Part shown: piece by piece, positions 10,375 through 20,942 of the stretch
Position numbering within the stretch: the first letter of the stretch is position 1
Layout: the number at the start of each line of letters is the position of its first letter
NCBI GenBank assembly: GCA_009823505.1
Contig: VZQC01005710.1
Span: forward strand, 1,387,213-1,451,212
From: Rhizomys pruinosus
Lineage: Eukaryota > Chordata > Mammalia > Rodentia > Spalacidae
Direction of reading: 5' to 3'
DNA length: 64,000 bases
Translations under genes and position numbers: made by a program
The notes under the pieces: generated by a model
Seen by the model: the letters and a program-made list of their open reading frames with translations, nothing else
What the model was told of the DNA's origin: nothing
Databases searched by the model: none

Positions 10375-10654
10375 GCTTTTTTGTTTGTTTTCTTTCTTTC
10401 TGTTCATTTCTCCACACAGTATCAGGTCAAGTCAGCCACATTTAAAATTTTGTGCTTCTGTCATCAGAAAAACAGGTACACTTTCCTCTAAATAGCATGC
10501 TTGAAATCTTTTTCTAATATTTCATAGCAGCCACACTAAGTGGTATCATGTTAGCTATAATTTGTATTTTCTGCAGCTGTGAATATGTCTTCTATGGATG
10601 ATCAATCTGTGCTTTGTTCTTTCCAATAGCTGCAGAGTCATTGTAATATCTAAA
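10375..10654. other. AT-rich noncoding DNA, possible old L1 remnant
   Basis: The AATATTTCATAGCAGCCAC and CTGTGAATATGTCTTCTATG style resembles decayed LINE 3' DNA, but no diagnostic block can be assigned. Confidence 0.3.
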
Positions 10655-10882
10655 CGAGGGTTGGGGTGTAGTGTAGTTGGTAGAGTGCCTGCCTAGTACC
10701 CACGAGGTCCCATCCCCAGTACCACATAAACAGAATTTGGTGATGCACACCTTAATCCCAGCACTGGGGCGGGGGTGGGGGTGGGGCAGAAGGAGCAGAA
10801 GTTCAAGGTTAGCTGTAGCCATGAAGTGTATTGGAGGCCAGCCTGGAGTACAGGAGACCCTGTCTCAGAAACAAACAGAATC
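10655..10882 (+). mobile_element. B4-type SINE (ID head, B1-like tail)
   Basis: The tRNA-derived ID-like head reads GGGGTGTAGTGTAGTTGGTA, GAGTGCCTGCCTAGTACCC; it joins a B1-like right half (CCTTAATCCCAGCACTGGGG, GAGGCCAGCCTGGAGTACAG, GAGACCCTGTCTCAGAAAC). A G-tract run at 10766-10787 could form a quadruplex. Confidence 0.8.
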
Positions 10883-11322
10883 TAATTTGTACTGTGATTA
10901 TGGGCATGTTCAGAGGCTCCAAGTGTTTCTACAGCTCTTGTGTTACTGACTTAGAATTCTGAATTCGAGTTTCCCCAGCAAACGTAAGAGTGGTTTCTTT
11001 GTCTGGGAGGCTTCGAGAGACAGACGTCCATGAGTTGCTGTCCTGTGATCAGCACTGTTCCATTAGGAGGCAGGATTGCACTCTGGTAGGATATGGCTCC
11101 TCATCCTGGCTCTGGAGGGCCCTCAGCTGCTGGGGTGTGAGTGTGTGCATTCGTGCGCATCTGTGCACATAGGTGGGGCGGAGCAGCTTCTGAGCCCAAC
11201 GGTCCCATTCCTGGGGGTCCCTCATTGTAGAGGGCATGGGGCAAATGTCCCTGGTGGTTCTTCTGGCTGAGGGAGATGTCCTGCCTTCCCTCCTGCAGAC
11301 CCAGGCATTTTTGAATGTTTGG

Positions 11323-11325
<3 letters not shown>
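10883..11325. other. Single-copy noncoding DNA
   Basis: No repeat family or exon is recognised. Confidence 0.4.

Positions 11326-11364
<39 letters not shown>
11326..11364. repeat. (TG)n microsatellite
   Basis: About 19 uninterrupted TG dinucleotides, followed by a degenerate TG-rich flank to 11388. Confidence 0.97.
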
Positions 11365-11366
<2 letters not shown>

Positions 11367-11716
11367 TGAGTGTGTCTGTGTGAGACTATGTCCTTCCTTG
11401 CCTCCTTTCTAAGTCTAGCCCCCTTCTTTGAATGGGGTTTCCTTTGGGGACCTATTTGAAGTGTGCTAGGACTATGTTTAGCACCCGCTACAGGAGTTGG
11501 AATCCCAGTGTGTCAGTCAGGTCACCGAAAGAAAAAAATCAGAGGAAGGAAAGAAGCTTTTAAGACTGCCTGTTACTTTAGCACAGCATTTTAAAACTTT
11601 TATTTATTTTTTAAGAAGTACAAAGTGGGTTTGAAAACTACTTTTTCCTGGTGGGGAATAGATGGAGAAGCTTTTCACAGCCCACTGGCTGCTTGTTTTT
11701 TCTTTTCTTTTCTTTT
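11365..11716. other. Single-copy noncoding DNA
   Basis: No repeat family or exon is recognised. An A7 run and T-rich segments occur. Confidence 0.4.
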
Positions 11717-11865
11717 TTTTTTGGTCTTTTTGAGACAGGGTCCCCCGTAGCCTCAGCTGGCCTGGAACTTACTCTGTAGGCCAGGCTGGCCTTGAACTCA
11801 CAGAGATCTGCCTGCCTCTACCTCCCAAGTGCTGGGATTAAATGTGTGCACCACCATGCCCTGCT
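11717..11865 (-). mobile_element. B1 SINE
   Basis: Reverse B1: GGTCTTTTTGAGACAGGGTC, GTAGGCCAGGCTGGCCTTGA, GAGATCTGCCTGCCTCTACC, GTGCACCACCATGCCCTGCT. Ten bases separate it from the next insertion's target site. Confidence 0.92.
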
Positions 11866-11874
11866 TGGTCATGT

Positions 11875-12199
11875 CTCATTGGCTGTTTTCTTTTTTTTTT
11901 TTTTTTTTACTTTATTATTTTATTTTATTTGTTTATTTATTTGTTTATTTATTTATTGTATTTTTGTCATGTGTATGAATGTAATGTCTGCATGCAGGTC
12001 TGTGCACCCGTGTCGTGCAATGCCGCGGAGGTCAGAAGAGGGTCTCGGATTCCCCTGGAACTGGAGTTCTCCTGGAATTGGAGTTACAGACGGTTCTTAG
12101 CCGCCATGTGGGTGCTGGGGATCGAACCTGGGTCCTCTGCAAGAGCGTCGGTGCTCTTAACCGCTAGGCTATCTCTCCAGCCCTCATTGGCTGTTTTCT
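11875..12199 (-). mobile_element. Young B2 SINE with 17-bp target duplication
   Basis: Reverse B2 body at 11892-12182 between identical 17-bp direct repeats CTCATTGGCTGTTTTCT (11875-11891, 12183-12199). The tail is a T run followed by TTTAT repeats. The body has GTCGTGCAATGCCGCGGAGG and a 17-bp internal duplication (12055-12071 and 12072-12088), marking a distinct subfamily. The pol III head reads in reverse CTTAACCGCTAGGCTATCTC. Confidence 0.97.
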
Positions 12200-12840
12200 A
12201 AATGAGCATTGTGTTCTGCTTAGCTGTGGAGCACCCCATTCAGCACCCAGCTTTTAGGTGGAGTAGTTTTGTGGCTGCCTTGTCCTAATTTAGATGGTGA
12301 CGGAGCCTGGAAGTCCCTGTGGAGCCTGGAAGTCCCTGTGTTCCTTAGAGCACCTACCATGCTGGCTCCCCACTGTGCAGAACAGCCTCTGTTAGGAAAG
12401 AAGGTGTATTAGCACTGATGCCTTCTGTGGTAGGACTTTCTGGTTCCCATTGGAGTGTCTGTATTTCAAAGATGGGTTAATGCCTAGCAACACAGAAACA
12501 GCACAAAAGCAGGCTGAGGGCAGGGAGCAGTGGGGTGCAGGGAGCAGTGGGGTGCAGGGAGCTGATGACCTCGTAGGGGAGTTTCTGGTCTAGTACCCTC
12601 AGCTGTGCTTGAGGGATGAGTGTGGCTGCTGGGACCAGTCTCTGCCCAGGCTGACCTAAGGAGCGCTCCTGCCTGGGCCACTTCGAATGCCACACCCAGC
12701 TTCTTGCCTTGAAGTTTCTGTTCTTTTTAGGACGCCCTGCCCAGTGGTCTCTCACACCCACACCATCAGGGTCTCAGTGGAGTTGGTGTGCTTTTCTCTC
12801 CAAGGCAGAGCTTTATCTCTCAACCCTTCACTTCCAGATT
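12200..12840. other. Single-copy DNA with two short tandem duplications
   Basis: GAGCCTGGAAGTCCCTGTG (19 bp) occurs twice at 12303-12340, and CAGGGAGCAGTGGGGTG (17 bp) two and a half times at 12521-12563. No gene is recognised. Confidence 0.7.
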
Positions 12841-13090
12841 CTTTTTCTTTTATGTATGGTTTTAACACTGTGATCCTAAAATGTATAGAGCTCATTTCAC
12901 CAGTTTGTGTAAGCTTTGCATAGGTGACTTATCTGCCTGTGGCTCTGTGACTCTGTGTTTTACTAAATGGGACTTTACTAAATGGGTCATCAGCCATGAC
13001 ACATGTACCTATGCTTTGTTAATTTTCACGGCTGTATAGCATTCCATTTTAGAATTATTCAGTATGAACACCAGGTTGGTTTTGTCTTCT
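12841..13090. mobile_element. Probable L1 3' fragment
   Basis: AT-rich text with CATGACACATGTACCTATGC, TTCACGGCTGTATAGCATTC and CATTTTAGAATTATTCAGTA resembles the mammalian L1 segment that usually reads like 'ATGGCTGAATAGTATTCCATT'. It is decayed and the orientation is not assigned. Confidence 0.45.
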
Positions 13091-13674
13091 AATGACTGTA
13101 TTACCAACATTATTATTATCTTAATATTAGATCCAATATGATATATTAAGGGAGAAGGACTTAACTTGAGACTGATGACTTGATATTCTTTGTGGAAACA
13201 GGGTGCTGCTGTTAGAGCCAGGACTGTTGGTGTTTAGTATCTTTCCCTTTCATTTGTAGTGGGAGACTTCTGAGCAAGGTCCAGGGAGCAGAGTGCAATT
13301 CAGATGGTGTGTCCCTGTGAAGTTACTTGTCAGAGCCTGGCGTTGTATGTTTGAAGCCTTGGGCCAAGGTCCAGGCTGAGCTCAGAGCTCAGAGCTTGGG
13401 GTTTTGGCCTTTGGGGAGCCCTTCCGTGTGCAGCAGTGGCTTGGTGAAAGGATGAGAAGGAAGCCGACCACGAGCTCTGTTCCCTGCAGCTTCTGACAGT
13501 GCAGTCTAGAGCAGATCAGAAGAGCCCATCAGCTCCTGGCCTGCACTGCCTACAATAAAGGCTCCTGTTCTTCCTGCTGGTATACATCAGAGAGTGCCCC
13601 AAATCGCCAAGCCTATGTGGAACCCTCCAAAGCCACCTGATAACATGTGAGTTCGATATGTATGGTCAGGTCTT
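13091..13674. other. Single-copy noncoding DNA
   Basis: No repeat family or exon is recognised. AT-rich to about 13190, GC-richer after. Confidence 0.4.
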
Positions 13675-13834
13675 AAAAACATACTTATAGCACTTGGGAG
13701 GCAGAGGCAGGCGGATCTTTGTGAGTTCAAGGCCAGCCTGGTCTACAGAGTGAGTTCCAGGACAGCTGGGGCTACAGGGAGACCCTGTCTCAAAAAGACA
13801 AAAAACAACAACAACAACAAAAAACATACTTATA
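13675..13834 (+). mobile_element. 5'-truncated B1 SINE with target duplication
   Basis: The B1 lacks its left third and begins at GCACTTGGGAGGCAGAGGCA. It has TTCAAGGCCAGCCTGGTCTA, GACCCTGTCTCAAAAAGACA and an ACAACAACAA tail. Flanking repeats AAAAACATACTTATA lie at 13675-13689 and 13820-13834, so the truncation happened at insertion. Confidence 0.93.
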
Positions 13835-13914
13835 AACTACGCACTTTTAAATAATTTTAAAATGTGCTACTTGAGAAGTTTTTAGTATTATCTTTTTTAA
13901 TAAAGCATCTCCCG

Positions 13915-14190
13915 GGTGTGTGTATATGATTTTGTGCTTATGATGTGTACATGTGTGAGGAGAACAGAGGACAGCTTTAGTTATTGGTGCTCCCTCTGTT
14001 TGAGGTAGGGTCTCCAGCCAGGCTAGCTGACTCCTGAGCTTCAGGGATTCTCTGTCTCCACCTTCTTTCTTGCTGTGGGAACAGGGATTACAGGCGAATG
14101 CTACTGTGCCTGGCTTCATATGGCTTCTGTGAGTTCACACTCAGGTCCGCATTTTGCTTAGCACGGGCCTTTCCCCTCTGAGCCATTGTC
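13915..14190 (-). mobile_element. Old B3 SINE
   Basis: Reverse B3: GT-rich tail, GAGGAGAACAGAGGACAGCT, GAGGTAGGGTCTCCAGCCAG, CTGTGGGAACAGGGATTACA, CTACTGTGCCTGGCTTC and CCCCTCTGAGCCATTGTCAC head. Confidence 0.7.
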
Positions 14191-14278
14191 ACCGTCCTCC
14201 TCTCTGCCATCTGTGGCCTCTGATATTTCCTGAACCAAAGGCTTGCAGACACCCTGACTTTTAACCTCATATGCTGCA

Positions 14279-14342
14279 GTGTGCGTGCATGTGTGCGTGC
14301 GTGCGTGTGTGTGTGTGCGTGTACATGTGTGTGTATATGAGA

Positions 14343-14376
<34 letters not shown>
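14279..14376. repeat. Compound (GT)n/(GCGT)n microsatellite
   Basis: GTGC, GTGT and a terminal pure GT run of about 26 bases. Z-DNA-prone alternating purine-pyrimidine sequence. Confidence 0.95.
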
Positions 14377-14381
<5 letters not shown>

Positions 14382-14530
14382 CCTAGTGAAGACATGGGTG
14401 CTGGTGCCCTGAGCTGCTCTTCCTCCCCTTACCCTCCACCCTTGGTCCTACTTGACCCCTCACTCCCCAGTTGTCCTAACAGTGGTTCCAGTAGGTTGTA
14501 CAAGAGACTACTAATCTCATTTTCACCTGT
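14377..14530. other. Single-copy noncoding DNA
   Basis: Pyrimidine-rich single-copy stretch. No repeat or exon is recognised. Confidence 0.35.
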
Positions 14531-14900
14531 CAGATCCGGACCATCAAAGTGGAGGGTCTGATTGTGTTGGGAAATCGGGGCTGCGTTCTTGGGATTGGAG
14601 CCGCTCCCAACCGAATCCTTGCTATAGTTTGCGATTTCCTGTTCTCAAGGGCTGAGACCTGTTGGGCCAGTTAAACCACAGTTGATCCTGGATATTGTAT
14701 GGTCCCGCTCTGGGTGCTATGCCCGGCAGCTGCCTCCCTGAACAAAGGAGGCCTCGCTCGGGTGCAGGGCAGGCGTGCAAAGGCTCTGTAACATGTCACC
14801 TGCAGGTTCAGAGTGGGAACTATCCCAGGTTAGTGAGCTGGGTGCTGAGCCGCATTGAAAAATGCAGCTATTTCCTGGGATAAAAGGCCCCACTGTGGTT
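14531..14900. promoter_or_regulatory. Candidate conserved noncoding element
   Basis: About 370 bases free of repeats, with retained CpGs (TTGCGATTT, AACCGAATCC, CCTCGCTCGG) and intact factor-like words: ATCAAAG (TCF/LEF), AACCACAG (RUNX), GAACAAAGG (SOX), GGATAAAAGG. That mix is typical of a preserved enhancer, but conservation cannot be tested here. Confidence 0.3.
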
Positions 14901-15210
14901 CAGTTCTTCTTAACTGGGTCTTCATGCTGGGTCAGAGGAGGTCAAGCCCAGGTCTGGGGTTTGGCTGCCAGGGTGCCTAGGAAGAAACAAAGGCTTTCAC
15001 TCTTACCCAGGAGGAGACAGGATTGAGTTAGGGCATGGAGGTGAGAGATGTAGTCCTGCCTGGCCACAGGAGATGCACGTGCTCCCTGCGGCCTGCAGCT
15101 GTGCCTAGAACCTGATAGCTGAGAAGAGCGAAGGGCAGCCTGCTGAGCTCGTGCCAGGCTGTCACCTCTGGGTCTCTGCTTTGTGGTCTAGGGCTGTCTG
15201 AGAGCCCTGC
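14901..15210. other. Single-copy noncoding DNA
   Basis: No repeat or exon is recognised. Confidence 0.4.
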
Positions 15211-15294
15211 CTCTCTCCCTCCTTCTTTCCCTCCCTCCTTTCCCTCCCTCCTCCTTTCCCTCCCTCCTTCTTTCCCTCCCTCCCTCCCTCCCTT
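15211..15294. repeat. Polypyrimidine (CCCT/CCTT)n tract
   Basis: About 84 bases of near-pure pyrimidine on the plus strand, with repeating TTCCCTCCCTCC blocks. A mirror-like homopurine strand could form triplex DNA. Confidence 0.95.
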
Positions 15295-15586
15295 TTTAAT
15301 TTTTTTTTCCAATATGGGCGGCCTCACACTTTGGGTTCTCATGGCTTCTTGGGTCCAGGCTTATCTGAGTGGGCACAGTTAAGTTAGCGTGTTGGTTAAG
15401 CCAGCTGGAAGTTTAGATTGCAGTCTGCTGGGTGGATGGGGGTGGGATGTGACCCTTGCACGTGTGCTGCGGCACTCCCCTAGCCAGTCAGTGTTGGCAT
15501 CAAGCTCAGAGGGCTCTTAACAGCAATGCTGCTGCTTAAAGTGATTTTGATTTATGTCCTTACTATGTTGTCAACAATGCAGATGG
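15295..15586. other. Single-copy noncoding DNA
   Basis: No repeat or exon is recognised. Confidence 0.4.
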
Positions 15587-15905
15587 AGGGCTGGGAGATG
15601 GCTCATTGGGTAAGAGCCCTTGTTCTGCAAGTGCGAGGACCTGAGTTCAAGTCCTTAGTGCTCATGTAAAAAAATGGCATGATTGCATGAAGCTGCAACC
15701 CTGGTTTAGGGAGATGGAGACAGGCAGATCCTGAGTCAGCCTAGCCAAAATGGTGAGCTTCTGGTGTCGTGGGGCCCCTGTCTCTAGGCAATGATGTAGA
15801 CAGGGAACACACTTGATGCCTTGCTCTGGCCTTTTTTTATTCATAGGCACATACACAATAGACATAGCACATGTGTGAGCATACACGAACACACAGACCT
15901 GCAGT
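15587..15905 (+). mobile_element. B3 SINE
   Basis: Forward B3: GAGGGCTGGGAGATGGCTCA, TTGGGTAAGAGCCCTTGTTC, GGACCTGAGTTCAAGTCCTT, GGAGACAGGCAGATCCTGAG, CAGCCTAGCCAAAATGGTGA, then a CA-rich tail. Confidence 0.88.
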
Positions 15906-15993
15906 CAGTTATGAGTGCTGTCAGTGAAGTGCATGCCTCTTAATTCAGTCACACAGTGTGGCTGTGAGCTCATAGTCCAACCCTCTGCAGATA
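15906..15993. other. Short single-copy spacer
   Basis: Unremarkable DNA between a B3 and a B2. Confidence 0.4.
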
Positions 15994-15994
15994 A

Positions 15995-16252
15995 GGATGG
16001 TTTCTTTTTTTTATAATTTTTTAAAATTTATTATTTTTTATGTGTATGAATGTACTGTCTGCATGTAGGTTGGTGCATCTGTGTGGTGCAGTGCTGTGGA
16101 GGTCAGAAGAGGGCATCGGATTCCCCTGGAACTGGAGTTAAAGGCGGGTCTTAGCCACCATATGGGTGCTGGGAATTGAACCTGGGTCCTCTGCAAGAGC
16201 AGTCAGTGCTCTTAACTGCTGAGCCATCTCTCCTGCCCCAGGGATGGTTTCT
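15995..16252 (-). mobile_element. Young B2 SINE
   Basis: Reverse B2 body at 16006-16241 between GGATGGTTTCT repeats (15995-16005, 16242-16252). It has CATCGGATTCCCCTGGAACT without the 17-bp internal duplication seen in other copies, and a TCTCCTGCCCC end. Confidence 0.95.
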
Positions 16253-17216
16253 AAAAGGCTGTGAGGTCCAAGGGAGCAGCTGCCATCCTGTGGGGCAGCC
16301 TGGGAAGCCTTGGCTGAAGGTCTGCTGGGGCACAGCTCTGCTTTGGGAGCTGACTCTTGTCTGGCCTTCAGCCACTGTGGGAAGGGAAGCAGGAATGAAG
16401 ATGGGCCTTCCTTCGGGTACACTGTCCGTTCGAAGGGCTTGATCTGGTGCCATTTGCAGCCCAGGAACTGGCCACTTGGCTGTGGGGCATGTGCCCCTAG
16501 AGTTGTGTGTCTGTTGATGGTGGGGTTTTTTCTGCAGTTCACCCCTCTGAACCTGTGTCTGGAAATCAGGGTGCTCTGGTGTTCATCTGAGACACTAGCC
16601 ACCGCTCCTCATCTTGCTGTTAGTGACATTCTTTCATTGCCTTGTGGGATGTGCCTCATTGTAGACAGAGTTGGACTTTGAACTTAGCTTGAGCTTTTCT
16701 GAGAGGCCCTGACTACCTTCGATATACTTCATGTTATCTCCCAAATTGCCAATTACCTGCTGGTACTTGCTGGCTACTCAGATGATTGGTAGCCAAGGTG
16801 AGAAGGGAGGGAAGGTCCTGGCAGAGGGGGACAGGCCAACCCAGAGGGCAGGGTGACCATAGGTGACAGGCCTCCACAGCAGAGCCAACCATTGCTGGCT
16901 GGTGCTTCAAGCCAGCAAAGCCTCCTGGTTCTTGGATGGCTGGGGAGGGTGCATGTCCCAGCTCTTTCTATACTCCACGCTCTATACTCTACGGCGTCCC
17001 CTGGACTTAGGACATGCGCAGGTGTTACTCTGTCTGTGCTGCTTGAACCTCACTGGTGGGGACGTGATCAGAGAAGTCAGAAAGGCGAGGGTAGGGTAAT
17101 GAGCTCGTCCAGGCAAGTTCCTCACCTGCAGGCCCTGGTCTTGGGGTTCCCTCTGCCCTTCTCACTGCCCCAGCCAAGGTGCTTGGCTAAGCCCCCCTCA
17201 TTCTTTAGAGTCCAGC
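16253..17216. other. Single-copy noncoding DNA
   Basis: Almost 1 kb without SINEs. Frames of 123-154 codons occur on both strands; the longest minus frame runs into the neighbouring B2, so it is not a gene. Confidence 0.4.
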
Positions 17217-17383
17217 CCTCTGTTGACTTTTTGTGTGTATGACAGAGTGTTCCTGTAGCCCCAGCTGGCCCGGAACTTGTTATGTTGACCAGGCTGGCCT
17301 TGATCTCACAGATCCACTAACCTCTCTGCCTCTGCTGGGATTAAAGGCGTGCACCACCACACCTGGCTCCTCTGTCGACTTTT
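17217..17383 (-). mobile_element. B1 SINE with target duplication
   Basis: Reverse B1 at 17232-17368: TGTAGCCCCAGCTGGCCCGG, GACCAGGCTGGCCTTGATCT, TTAAAGGCGTGCACCACCAC. Flanks CCTCTGTTGACTTTT and CCTCTGTCGACTTTT differ by one base. Confidence 0.93.
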
Positions 17384-17873
17384 CCATGGTTTTCTAACCT
17401 CTCTTACCTTTAGAGAAAGTGCCTGGGCTCCCTGGAAACCTCATCAAACTGGTTATTTGAGCATATCTGTAAAACAAGGGAGCAGGTCACATCCCCGCAC
17501 TTTTGATGGGCTATCCTAGGTGCATTCCAGAAGAGGCAAAAGAGATAACACATGAGGTCAGATTTTCAACTTCTTCCAGGCAAAGCCTTTGGCAGCCATT
17601 TAGATCTAGTGACACATGGCGAGTGGACCTCTGCTGGAACAAGATCTTCAGTGTGCCTTCGCCTCCCTCACTAGGATTTCTGTGTCCCCCTTTTCAGAGC
17701 ACCCCTGAGGTTCTGCACAGGGCTTGGTCAGGGTACTCTCACAGTGTGGGGAACGAGACCCCCACATAATAATGACTATAGTGCCAGAGACAGGACTGAA
17801 AGTGAGGCATTTATTATACTGTCTTACAGGGTCAGCCACCAAACCAGGAAATGGCACCTGCTGGCTTAGATGG
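17384..17873. other. Single-copy noncoding DNA
   Basis: No repeat or exon is recognised. Confidence 0.4.
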
Positions 17874-18125
17874 GAACAGTCATTCTTTTTTTTTTTTTTT
17901 AATTTTTTAATGTGTATGAATGTACTGTCTGCATGTAGGTCTGTGCACCCAAGTCGTGCAATGCCGTGGAGGTCAGAAGAGGGTGTCAGATTCCCCTGGA
18001 ACTGGAGTTAAAGATGGTTCTTAGCCACCATGTGGGTGCTAGGAATCAAACCCGGGTCCTCTGCAAGAGCAGTGGGCGCTCTTAACTGCAAAGCCATCTC
18101 TCCAGCCCCCAGAACAGTCATTCTT
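17874..18125 (-). mobile_element. Young B2 SINE
   Basis: Reverse B2 at 17888-18111 between 14-bp repeats GAACAGTCATTCTT (17874-17887, 18112-18125). No internal 17-bp duplication. Confidence 0.96.
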
Positions 18126-19274
18126 AAAGCTCCAATCTATGTCTCCTCCCCCTCTTCTCCATTGGCTGGGTGCTCAGGGAGGTGGAATCCTCTTTCCCAT
18201 ATGTCACCTAAGTTTTATTGCTCCACAGCCACCTAGTGTGTATACTGAATCATATAGCCTACTGGCTCTGGTCTGAATGAAGGGTAGCCGGATAACCAGG
18301 TAAGCAGGCACTAGGTGTTGGGGACCCAGTGCCTCCTGTCTGTCCTAAGCCCATCTAAGCTCTGTTTGTATTGAAGACAGTCCCATTTTGTTTCTCTCCA
18401 TAGAATGCACACGGCTTCTTCAGGAATCTCGGGCATCCCTGTGATGTCCTGGACACCTCATTTCATTTGTGCAAGTTCTTTCCATGTGGCCTCTGTTTGT
18501 TCCCAGCAGAGAGGTGCTAGGTGGGCTGAGCTTGGTGAAGCTGACAGGCAGATGCTGGGGTCTCTGTGATTTGAACAGAAGAGAGCCCAGTCAGATCTCA
18601 CACCCATCCAGATTGAGCAGACAGTTCTTGAAATGTTTTATGAGAAGACACAGACAGAGGGAGTGGAAAGGGTAAATATTTGTTACTTGACCTCAGGGAG
18701 GCTGGCCTCTGGCTGCCATTTATTTCTGTACAGATGTCGTTAGAAATGCTCATGCCCATTTTAGAGCAGTACACAGCAGGCATGCTGTGACGTTCTGATG
18801 ATTTCAGAGCAGACAGCCAAGTCCTGCCCTTCGGGTACAAATTCACTGCAGAGCCCCCTGACTCGCCTCCGTGCAGTGGTCCCCGCAGGTGCTGTCCTGG
18901 GCAGGGCCATTCTCCCTTCCGGGCTCTCCTGTCTTAGTTGTGTGAGAAGTGATGTTCCACACCGGGCTGATTACTGAACTTTTTGCTCTTTGCCCTCTGT
19001 CTGACTTCGAGAAGCACTGGGCTGTCAAGGCCCTGGTTACCCCCACTCTGGAACTTGGAAGCCCGAAGAGCCTTTGTTCGCGGTACATTTCTTTGGCAGC
19101 CAACACCAGGGTGAATGTTGGCGAGGCTGTGTGGCCAGGCACACGAAGATGTGCAAGGTGTGTCCTTGCCTTTGGAGCTCAGCTCTACCCGTGGCTGCTT
19201 TGCATTTGGCCCTTTGTGGAAACTGCCAGGAACTCCACCCTGGCAGCATCTGCCCTTCTGTGCACAGTCCATTC
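18126..19274. other. Single-copy noncoding DNA
   Basis: More than 1 kb with no SINE. The part 18600-18850 is moderately AT-rich and could be conserved. Frames of 139-175 codons on both strands across 18934-19476 overlap each other and the following array. Confidence 0.4.
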
Positions 19275-19400
19275 GGGGTGGAGGTGTGGCCCCGGGGCAG
19301 GCTGTGCACAGTTGCTCAGGGTGGAGGTGTGGGCCCCGGGGCAGGCTGTGCACAGTCTGCTCAGGGTGGAGGTATGGGTCCTGGGGCAGGCTGGTGCAGA
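19275..19400. repeat. 43-45-bp tandem repeat, 3 units
   Basis: GTGGAGGTGTGG units begin at 19278, 19321 and 19366, each followed by CCCCGGGGCAGGCTG or a variant and TGCACAGT. Lengths of 43 and 45 bp keep no common frame. Confidence 0.93.
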
Positions 19401-19475
19401 AATTGAGGCTTGTCTCTCTCTGGGGAAGGAATCAGTCTTGGGTCATTGGAGCTCAGGCAGTGATTCAATGTATTA

Positions 19476-19781
19476 AGGATTCCTTTTGTTCTTTTTTTTT
19501 TTAAAGATTTTCTAATTTTTTTTAAATTTTATTTATTTCTGTATGTGTATGAATGTACTGTCTGCATGCAGGTTTGTGCACCTGAGTCGTGCAGTGCCGC
19601 GGAGGTCAGAAGAGGTCAGAAAGTCGGATTCCCCTGGAACTGGAGTTCTCCTGGAATTGGAGTTTCAGACAGTTCTCGGCTGCCATGTGGGTGCTGGGGA
19701 TCGAAACTGGGTCCTCTGTAAGAGCGGTTGGCGCTCTTAACCGCTAGGTCATCTTTCCAGCCCAGGATTTCTTTTGTTCTT
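19476..19781 (-). mobile_element. Young B2 SINE with 18-bp target duplication
   Basis: Reverse B2 at 19494-19763 between AGGATTCCTTTTGTTCTT and a copy with one change (19764-19781). It carries the 17-bp internal duplication (19634-19650, 19651-19667). GAAGAGGTCAGAAAGTCGGA contains an extra short duplication of GGTCAGAA. Confidence 0.96.
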
Positions 19782-20319
19782 AAGTCATGTATCTTACAGT
19801 TTTTTGGAAACCATGGGCGGGACTTCCTAGACCTTTTGTGTGTAAGGCTTGCAGACTAGAAGAAGCTGTCTTGGATAGGAGCTAATGTCCAGGCAGGGGG
19901 TGGCTGGGAGGAGCCTGTATATACACCCCAAAGAGGTGGGTGTTACACCTGCCTCTTCATGGGTGGTGTGCAGGTCCCTGGACAGGATCTCCTGGCCGCC
20001 TGGAAGCTCCTGGTTAAGGTTTGGAGGAGATGTGGCTGTTGCTCAGCCAGGGTGCCCTCCTCATCCAGCTCCTGGTCTTAGCTCTCAGTCCTAACCTAGC
20101 TGGAAGGCCTGTCCTGAGTCTTACTGCTGGTTGATCTTCTGCAAGCCTGTGGGCAGCTGTTGTTCTTGCTGTGTGGCGTATAGCCCCTTCTGATCATCTA
20201 ACTAAAAGGAAATGAGCCCCGTGCTATGCTACGCACATCTCGGCACCTGGTAAAGATCAACAATGGCGTCCGTATTTCGTCCCACCCAAGAGTCTTTGCT
20301 GGTTTCCAGTCCACTTGTA
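19782..20319. other. Single-copy noncoding DNA
   Basis: No SINE. The segment 20210-20290 keeps five CpGs (CCCCGTGC, CTACGCAC, CTCGGCA, GGCGTCCG, TTTCGTCC), and CAACAATGGCG contains a SOX-like ACAATGG; possibly a small regulatory element. Confidence 0.35.
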
Positions 20320-20436
20320 ATTGTTTTTTTGTGGGGGGAGTTTTGAGATAGGATCTCACCATGTAGCCCTAGATGGCCTGGAACTTAACATGTAGACCAG
20401 GCTGGCCTCGAACTTGCAGAGATCCACCTGTGAATT
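20320..20436 (-). mobile_element. Partial B1 SINE
   Basis: Reverse B1 3' two-thirds: TTTTGAGATAGGATCTCACC, GTAGACCAGGCTGGCCTCGA, AGAGATCCACCTG, then stops short of the head. Confidence 0.85.
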
Positions 20437-20487
20437 GTCCCCTTTCTGGTTTTCATTTTTAAGTTATTTACTGAAAATAAAAGCACA

Positions 20488-20640
20488 GAACTGGGGATAG
20501 TGGCTCATCCCTATAATCCTAGGGCTGGAGGCCAAGGCAGGGGAATTGCTGTAAGTTTGAGGCCAGCCTGGGCTACAGTGTGAGACTGTTTAAAAACCAA
20601 ACCAACAAACAATAACAAATCAAAACAAGAAAAAGAATAG
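20488..20640 (+). mobile_element. B1 SINE
   Basis: Forward B1: ACTGGGGATAGTGGCTCATC, TTTGAGGCCAGCCTGGGCTA, GTGTGAGACTGTTTAAAAAC, with an A-rich tail of mixed CAAAC units. Confidence 0.85.
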
Positions 20641-20644
20641 TATG

Positions 20645-20942
20645 TTAGGCTGGAGAGAAGGGTCAGTGGGTAAAATGAGTTCTGCATAAGCCTGATGACT
20701 AGTTCGTGTTTGGTCCCCAGAAGCTGTGGGAGGAAGCTTGATGTGATGTGCAGTCTGTCACCCCAGAACTACAGGAGAATCAGCTCAGAGCTTGCGGGCT
20801 AGCAGTGTAGTAGAAACAAGAGATCGTGCCTCAGAACATGTGGAGGGAGAGAACTGAATCCTGAAAGCTCATCTTTGTCCTCCGCATGCGTGTGGTGGTG
20901 TGCCTGCACTCGCTGTGGACATGCTTATGCACAAACACACAA
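20645..20942 (+). mobile_element. B3 SINE
   Basis: Forward B3: TTAGGCTGGAGAGAAGGGTC, TCGTGTTTGGTCCCCAGAAG, GGAGAATCAGCTCAGAGCTT, GAGATCGTGCCTCAGAACAT, and a CACAAACACACAAA tail. The next SINE begins tail-to-tail at 20943. Confidence 0.8.

Noticed and set aside
10168..10491. 107-codon plus frame with LGDLLQA repeats
   Set aside because: Result of the 42-bp array; the minus strand is open too.
18949..19476. 175-codon plus frame with minus-strand frames opposite
   Set aside because: Ends inside the 43-45-bp array, with several overlapping frames on both strands; chance frame in GC-rich DNA.
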